DNA of 11,026 nucleotides from Phycisphaeraceae bacterium (GTDB lineage Bacteria; Planctomycetota; Phycisphaerae; Phycisphaerales; Phycisphaeraceae), in contig JADZCW010000166.1 of the NCBI GenBank assembly GCA_020851395.1, forward strand, positions 1-11,026, in the 5' to 3' direction. Within the stretch, counting starts at the first letter, position 1. Each line of letters opens with the position of its first letter. The position numbers were made by a program, and so were the translations under genes. Shown here one piece after another: positions 7,239 through 11,026 of this stretch. Below the pieces are notes generated by a model. The model ran no database searches, was not told the origin of the DNA, and was given only the letters and a program-made list of their open reading frames with translations.

Positions 7239-7273
7239 TGGGTTAGGTGCGTCGATAGTGGCGGTGTAACCCA
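7239..7273 (+). repeat. Short inverted repeat in the PilZ gene leader
   Basis: TGGGTTA (7239-7245) and TAACCCA (7267-7273) are perfect 7-bp complements around a 21-nt loop, ending where the ribosome binding site AAGGGGA begins. It could be an operator dyad or an mRNA stem near the ribosome site. A 7-bp dyad can arise by chance in a 96-bp gap, so this is tentative. Confidence 0.25.
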
Positions 7274-7286
7274 AGGGGACACAGCC

Positions 7287-7631
7287 ATGACGCCAGACCA
7301 AGTCAGCGCGGGGGAGCGGAGAGCCAGGCAGCGTTGGCCGATCGTGCGAACGCTCAAGCTCCAGGACCCCGTCACGGGGCGCTATCACCTGGGCTGGACG
7401 AAGAACCTTTCGACGGCCGGGGCGCTGATCCGGCTGGCGGGTCGCTGCCCGCTGGAGATCGGCCAGGAGGTCCGTCTGGGACTGGCCCAGCCGGGGCAGG
7501 TGCTGATGTCGGGTGAGAAGTTCGTGGTCGCGCGGGTCGTGAGGGTGGATGTCTCGGGGCAGGGGCCGAGCTTCGGCATGGCGTTTGAGAACGCGGTCCA
7601 CAGCGTGCCGGACTTTGCCCGGGCGGCGTAA
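7287..7631 (+). CDS. PilZ-domain protein (cyclic-di-GMP receptor)
   Basis: This 114-residue protein is essentially one PilZ beta-barrel, predicted to bind cyclic-di-GMP in the cytoplasm and pass the signal to motility, adhesion or envelope targets. The two ligand motifs are present: RxxxR at Arg12-Arg16 (within ERRARQRWP) and NxSxxG at 40-45 (NLSTAG). The rest shows alternating strands ending in SFGMAFEN, common in PilZ domains. The ATG at 7287 was chosen because AAGGGGA at 7273-7279 lies 7 nt upstream, the clearest ribosome binding site in the window. The same frame is open far upstream, antisense to the kinase gene, but that part is a GC-driven shadow. Its output partner is unknown. It may share a divergent control region with the PfkB gene. 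Confidence 0.85.
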   Translation: MTPDQVSAGERRARQRWPIVRTLKLQDPVTGRYHLGWTKNLSTAGALIRLAGRCPLEIGQEVRLGLAQPGQVLMSGEKFVVARVVRVDVSGQGPSFGMAFENAVHSVPDFARAA

Positions 7632-7647
7632 ACCAAGCAGTCTTCAT

Positions 7648-7679
7648 GGATGCCTTCTGGGGGGCTCGACGGGGCATCC
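7648..7679. repeat. Inverted repeat between the PilZ gene and trpB
   Basis: GGATGCC (7648-7654) and GGCATCC (7673-7679) are perfect 7-bp complements separated by 18 nt. The right arm lies in the spacer of the candidate trpB promoter, so it could be a repressor operator. It could instead be a weak stem ending the PilZ transcript, but no T-run follows. It does not look like a Trp attenuator: the only possible leader frame contains a single Trp codon and runs on past trpB's start. Confidence 0.35.
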
Positions 7680-7694
7680 GCGGGCTTCTACACT
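7666..7694 (+). promoter_or_regulatory. Candidate trpB promoter
   Basis: TCGACG (7666-7671) and TACACT (7689-7694) have a 17-bp spacer. The -10-like hexamer ends 7 nt before the ATG at 7702, and no Shine-Dalgarno precedes that ATG. A transcript starting here would be leaderless. Matches to the sigma-70 consensus are 4 of 6 for each hexamer, so the call is tentative. Confidence 0.3.
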
Positions 7695-7701
7695 TAGTCT
7701 C

Positions 7702-8925
7702 ATGTCCACGCCCACCACGGCTTCCGTGCCCAACGCCGCGGGCTATTTCGGCGACTTCGGCGGTGTCTACGTCCCCGAGACGCTCTACGCCGCGGTCGAT
7801 CAGCTCAAGCACGCGTATGAGAGCGCCAAGGCTGATCCGGCGTTCGCCAAGCAGCTCAGCGATCTTCTGAAGAACTACGTCAGTCGGCCGACGCCGTTGT
7901 ACTTCGCCAGCCGGCTCACGAAGGCGATCGGCGGAGCGAAGATCTATCTCAAACGCGAGGACGTGGCGCACACCGGGGCCCACAAGATCAACAACGCGCT
8001 GGGGCAGGGGCTCCTGACGCTGCGGATGGGCAAGAGACGCGTGATCGCCGAGACCGGGGCGGGGCAGCACGGCGTGGCGACGGCGACGGCGGCGGCGGTG
8101 CTGGGCTTGAGCTGCGACGTGTTCATGGGCGTGGAGGACATGCGTCGCCAGCGGCCCAACGTGCTCCGCATGGGTCTGCTGGGCGCGCGGGTGGTGCCGG
8201 TCGAGTCCGGCTCGCGCACGCTCAAGGACGCGACGAATGCGGCGATGCGTGACTGGATGGAGAGCAGCGAGCAGACGCATTACATCATCGGCTCGGTCGT
8301 CGGGCCGCATCCATTCCCGATGATCGTGCGCGATTTTCAATCGGTGATCGGCCGCGAGTGTCGGGCGCAGTGCCAGGAGCAACTCGGACGGCTGCCGGAC
8401 GTGGTGGTGGCGTGCGTCGGCGGCGGGTCGAACGCGGCGGGGATGTTCCACCCGTTTGTGGAGGACGCCTCGGTGCGGCTGGTCGGCGTCGAGGCCGGCG
8501 GACGCGGCAACGCTCCGGGGGATCACGCCTCGACGCTCTGCTTCGGCCAGCCCGGCGTGCTGCACGGCACGCGGTCGTTCGTGCTGCAGGACGACGACGG
8601 CCAGACGGCGCTGGTGCACTCGATCTCGGCGGGGCTGGACTACCCCGGCGTCGGGCCCGAGCACGCTTACTGGCACAAGAGCGGGCGGGTCAGCTACACC
8701 AACGTCACGGATCAGCAGGCCCTGGACGCCTTCTTTAAGCTCACGCGTCACGAGGGCATCATCCCCGCGCTCGAATCGAGCCATGCCGTGTGCAAGGCCC
8801 TGGAGTTGGCGGCGAAGATGCCGGCCGACCAGGCGGTGGTGATCTGCCTCTCCGGGCGCGGCGACAAGGATCTCGACGAGGTGATCCGCCTGACCGGCGG
8901 CAACCCGCCGACCCCCAATCCCTGA
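7702..8925 (+). CDS. trpB: Tryptophan synthase beta chain
   Basis: This 407-residue PLP enzyme condenses indole with L-serine to give L-tryptophan, normally as an alpha2-beta2 complex with TrpA. Diagnostic motifs are HTGAHKINN (90-98) with PLP-binding Lys95, ETGAGQHGVATA (117-128) with the catalytic Glu117, GGGSNAAG (240-247) that binds the PLP phosphate, and SGRGDKD (384-390). The N-terminal GYFGDFGGVYVPETL (14-28) and the motif spacing mark it as standard TrpB1 rather than the TrpB2 type. The start at 7702 fits the family N-terminus; the frame stays open upstream through PilZ, but that part lacks similarity. No trpA, trpC or trpF is visible on either side, so trpB is either alone or at the end of a dispersed pathway. 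It converges on the last gene across a REP-like pair. Confidence 0.97.
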   Translation: MSTPTTASVPNAAGYFGDFGGVYVPETLYAAVDQLKHAYESAKADPAFAKQLSDLLKNYVSRPTPLYFASRLTKAIGGAKIYLKREDVAHTGAHKINNALGQGLLTLRMGKRRVIAETGAGQHGVATATAAAVLGLSCDVFMGVEDMRRQRPNVLRMGLLGARVVPVESGSRTLKDATNAAMRDWMESSEQTHYIIGSVVGPHPFPMIVRDFQSVIGRECRAQCQEQLGRLPDVVVACVGGGSNAAGMFHPFVEDASVRLVGVEAGGRGNAPGDHASTLCFGQPGVLHGTRSFVLQDDDGQTALVHSISAGLDYPGVGPEHAYWHKSGRVSYTNVTDQQALDAFFKLTRHEGIIPALESSHAVCKALELAAKMPADQAVVICLSGRGDKDLDEVIRLTGGNPPTPNP

Positions 8926-8958
8926 TCCTTCACCCCCCCTCAATACGGCCTGATTCTC

Positions 8959-9030
8959 GTAGGGCACGCATCCTGAGTGCCGATGACCCAATGGAGAAAC
9001 CTGCTACGGCACGCAGGATGCGTGCCCTAC
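8959..9030. repeat. Inverted pair of REP-like elements (BIME-like)
   Basis: Two 24-nt arms (8959-8982 and 9007-9030) are inverted copies matching at 23 of 24 positions, around a 24-nt centre. Each arm read inward starts with GTAG and then forms its own hairpin: GGCACGCA, loop TCC, TGAGTGCC on the left (one mismatch in the stem) and TGCGTGCC on the right (perfect 8-bp stem). A GTAG/GGAG tetranucleotide followed by a small palindrome is the known form of REP elements moved by RAYT Y1 transposases. It lies between convergent genes, the usual REP location, and could also act as a transcript-end stem for both. Confidence 0.75.
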
Positions 9031-9050
9031 TTGATCTTCGGGTATCGCGC

Positions 9051-11026
9051 CTAATACAGCCGCAGCACTTTGTTGAGCGCCGCCGGTCCGCCGTCCTCGC
9101 GGATGCCCACGCGGATGGACTGGTCCTGCATGTGCGGCCCGACGTCGGTGAAGCGGAAGATGCGCATCAGCGACTGGCCCGGCTGGAGCTGCGAGATGAC
9201 CTGCTCCTGGCGGGAGAACTCGGCCAGTTGGGCGAAGGCGAAGAGATTCAGCGGTTGGGTCCCCTTGTTGCGAACGACCTGCGTGACCAGCAGGTCGACG
9301 CGGCCGTTGGGTCCTTCTTCGATTGTGAGGTGGGCCTCCCAGTCGAGGTAGGACAGGCCCAGCTCGACGTTGGTGGTCATCTCGATGGCGTAGGGCCTGT
9401 CGGCCACGAAGTCGAAGCGGGCGCGGAGGGTCTGCTGCCCGCCGACCTCGGAGACGGGGAAGGACAGCCACAGCGGGATCGTCACGCTCTGTCCCGAGGG
9501 GATGGAGAAGGTGGTGCGGCGGGGCTCGATCTGCCAGCTCCGGGGGTCGGTGATGAGCATCTGCCCGCTGATGGTGCGCGGCCAGGGGTTGTAGAGGTGG
9601 ATGGCGTGCTGGTGCGGTTCCTGGGTCGAGGGGATCTGCGACGGATCGAGGCGGAACGAGGCGCGGAAGATGGCCAGCTCGGTGGCGATGCCCTCGATGA
9701 ACAGGGGCGAGTGGGTGAGGGTCACGACCTGCTGACCGTCGACGGTGGGGGGGCTGAACGTGTTGCCGAAGACGTCGGTGACGGTGACGTTCTCGCCGAG
9801 GTAGGTGCGGATGACGGCGTCCTTGGGCTCGGCCGACTCGTTCCAGGCCACGAGCATGCCGCCGCGCGGGCCGTGGAAGATCTGGGCCTCGATGCCGTCG
9901 CCCAGGGGCAGGTTCTGGATGTACTTGCGGCCAGCCAGGAGCTGGCCGACGGTGGCGAAGACGCCGGCGACCGGGTCGGGCAGGAGCTGCACCTGCCGGT
10001 CGTTCGAGACGGTCCAGGGCGCTCGCAGGGCCACTCGGGAGGGCTCGGAGCGCCAGGCATAGACCATCCGTCGGGCCAGGTCGTCGATGCGGCGGTCGTG
10101 GGAGAATTGACCGGCGGAGAGCCGGGTCAGGTAGAGCGTGGCGTCGGTGGGCGGGTCGGTGTGCGACCAGGGGGCCATTGCGTCGGGCAGGAAGCGCGGC
10201 AGGAAGGCGGTCGGGATGTTGATGGCGTAGCCGACGTCGTCCAGGGCCTGGTCGGGTGCGGCGTAGGTCAGGCCCCAGGGCAGGATCAGCTCCGGGCCGG
10301 GCGCGAGCTGGCGCATGGTGGCCAGGGCGGTCTGGATCAACTGCGGCAGTTCGTCCGCCCCGGCGAGGTTGCCCTTGCCGGGCAGGCCGAGCTGCCACCG
10401 GCGGATGCGCTGGCCCTGCTGCATGAGCAGCGGCTGGACGTAGGGCATCCATCCCTCGGCCGGCCGGCTGAACATCCACAGCGGGCTGGCCAGGTCGACG
10501 TTGATCTGATGCGCCAGCGCCATCGGCAGCGGGTTGAAGCTCAGGGTTACTTCCTGGCCGCGGCTGGTCATCCGACCCAGCAGTTGATCCAGCCACGCGG
10601 CCTGCTGGTCGAGGTTGTCCATCGTGGTCTGCGGCTGCCAGCAGCTGACGACCGCGCCGGTCGCCCCGAGCTGCTCCATGAACTGCGGCAGCAGGTCCAC
10701 CTCGTCGTTGGGCCGGCCCTGGGCGTCGAGGACGAGCTTGACCGACGACTCGCTCCCGGCGCGCGGCGGGCCTAGCCACAGCAGCGAGCCGTAAACGGTC
10801 TCCATCGAGGTCGGATCTTCCTCGGGCTTCTGGTCGTCGATCAGGCCCAGTTCGAGCAGGTACCAGCCCAGCCGAGGCAGGTGAGGTTCCCACCACCACC
10901 GGCCGGCCTGGCTGTCGCCGAGCGAGCGGGCCATCTCGTCGACAAGCTTGCCCTGGTGGTCGTAGACGCGCACCCGGACGCGCAGCACGCGGACGCTGAA
11001 ATCGCGGACATGCACCCAGAGGCGCG
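9051..11026 (-). CDS. Large glycosidase-like or secreted multidomain protein, 5' end missing
   Basis: The frame is open to the window edge, so the N-terminus is missing; at least 657 residues are visible. A GTG at 11015 is in frame, but residues before it (RLW) continue the strand pattern, so it is probably internal. In numbering from that GTG, residues 1-60 are a beta-rich segment. Residues about 75-330 alternate strands and helices like a TIM barrel (LLPQFMEQLGATGAVVSCW, EVTLSFNPLPMA, GPELILPWGLTYA, ARRMVYAWRS). Residues 375-455 are a beta domain typical of glycosidase C-termini (GGMLVAWNESAE, VTVTDVFGN), and 460-654 look like Ig-type or NEW3-like sandwiches. Catalytic acids could not be identified, and the signal peptide would lie outside the window. 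Function is unknown; a polysaccharide-acting or carbohydrate-binding exported protein is the best guess. Confidence 0.7.
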   Translation of the reverse strand, partial: RLWVHVRDFSVRVLRVRVRVYDHQGKLVDEMARSLGDSQAGRWWWEPHLPRLGWYLLELGLIDDQKPEEDPTSMETVYGSLLWLGPPRAGSESSVKLVLDAQGRPNDEVDLLPQFMEQLGATGAVVSCWQPQTTMDNLDQQAAWLDQLLGRMTSRGQEVTLSFNPLPMALAHQINVDLASPLWMFSRPAEGWMPYVQPLLMQQGQRIRRWQLGLPGKGNLAGADELPQLIQTALATMRQLAPGPELILPWGLTYAAPDQALDDVGYAINIPTAFLPRFLPDAMAPWSHTDPPTDATLYLTRLSAGQFSHDRRIDDLARRMVYAWRSEPSRVALRAPWTVSNDRQVQLLPDPVAGVFATVGQLLAGRKYIQNLPLGDGIEAQIFHGPRGGMLVAWNESAEPKDAVIRTYLGENVTVTDVFGNTFSPPTVDGQQVVTLTHSPLFIEGIATELAIFRASFRLDPSQIPSTQEPHQHAIHLYNPWPRTISGQMLITDPRSWQIEPRRTTFSIPSGQSVTIPLWLSFPVSEVGGQQTLRARFDFVADRPYAIEMTTNVELGLSYLDWEAHLTIEEGPNGRVDLLVTQVVRNKGTQPLNLFAFAQLAEFSRQEQVISQLQPGQSLMRIFRFTDVGPHMQDQSIRVGIREDGGPAALNKVLRLY

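Noticed and set aside
6480..7286. Plus-strand frame open upstream of the PilZ domain, antisense to the PfkB gene
   Set aside because: The composition is Gly/Asp/Ala-rich shadow; the ribosome site and PilZ motifs support a start at 7287.
7646..7701. Possible Trp attenuator leader peptide before trpB
   Set aside because: The frame has only one Trp codon, no stop before trpB and no following terminator with a T-run.
7372..8991. 539-codon minus-strand frame opposite trpB
   Set aside because: It is an Arg/His-rich shadow of a highly conserved trpB with no independent start signal.
8790..10775. 661-codon plus-strand frame opposite the last gene
   Set aside because: It is made of Gly/Asp/Val/Gln/Leu-rich low-complexity sequence, the usual antisense product of GC-rich coding DNA; the minus-strand frame shows normal residue composition and secondary-structure pattern.

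Overview
The window is about 11 kb of very GC-rich bacterial DNA. It is densely coded on both strands and carries ordinary chromosomal genes. Heptose-type lipopolysaccharide (LPS) core genes indicate a Gram-negative envelope. GC-rich coding, mixed HEAT/TPR proteins, weak Shine-Dalgarno signals and scattered single housekeeping genes fit Planctomycetota (perhaps the Phycisphaerae side). That placement is an inference from style, not from a marker gene. No tRNA, rRNA, CRISPR array, transposase or phage gene was found.

Layout. Positions 5-1590 (+) hold pyrB and gmk, joined by a 4-bp ATGA overlap: the first committed step of pyrimidine synthesis and GMP phosphorylation. Positions 1633-5208 (+) hold an envelope sugar cluster. 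It has a GmhB-like heptose-bisphosphate phosphatase with an unusual C-terminal linker and membrane anchor, a heptosyltransferase II-like GT9 enzyme, and a WaaG-like GT4 glycosyltransferase. These are a plausible route from heptose phosphate to a growing LPS core. Positions 5165-5866 (-) hold a HEAT/TPR repeat protein whose 3' end overlaps the GT4 gene by 44 bp. The 271-bp gap that follows holds only one weak hairpin.

Positions 6138-7190 (-) encode a 1-phosphofructokinase-type PfkB sugar kinase. It is transcribed divergently from a short PilZ (cyclic-di-GMP receptor) protein at 7287-7631 (+). Positions 7702-8925 (+) encode tryptophan synthase beta (TrpB), standing without trpA or trpC nearby. 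Positions 9051-11026 (-) are the 3' part of a large gene, cut by the window edge, for a probable exported protein with a barrel-like, glycosidase-style region followed by beta-sandwich regions.

The clearest non-coding structure lies between the convergent trpB and last gene. It is a pair of inverted REP-like elements (8959-8982 and 9007-9030), each a GTAG tetranucleotide followed by its own hairpin. This is the architecture of REP/BIME elements mobilised by RAYT-type Y1 transposases. Other points of interest are the anchored GmhB with a degenerate zinc site, and two genes (gmhB-like and trpB) with a -10-like hexamer 7-8 nt before the ATG and no Shine-Dalgarno, suggesting leaderless transcripts. 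I see no convincing new defence or mobile system.
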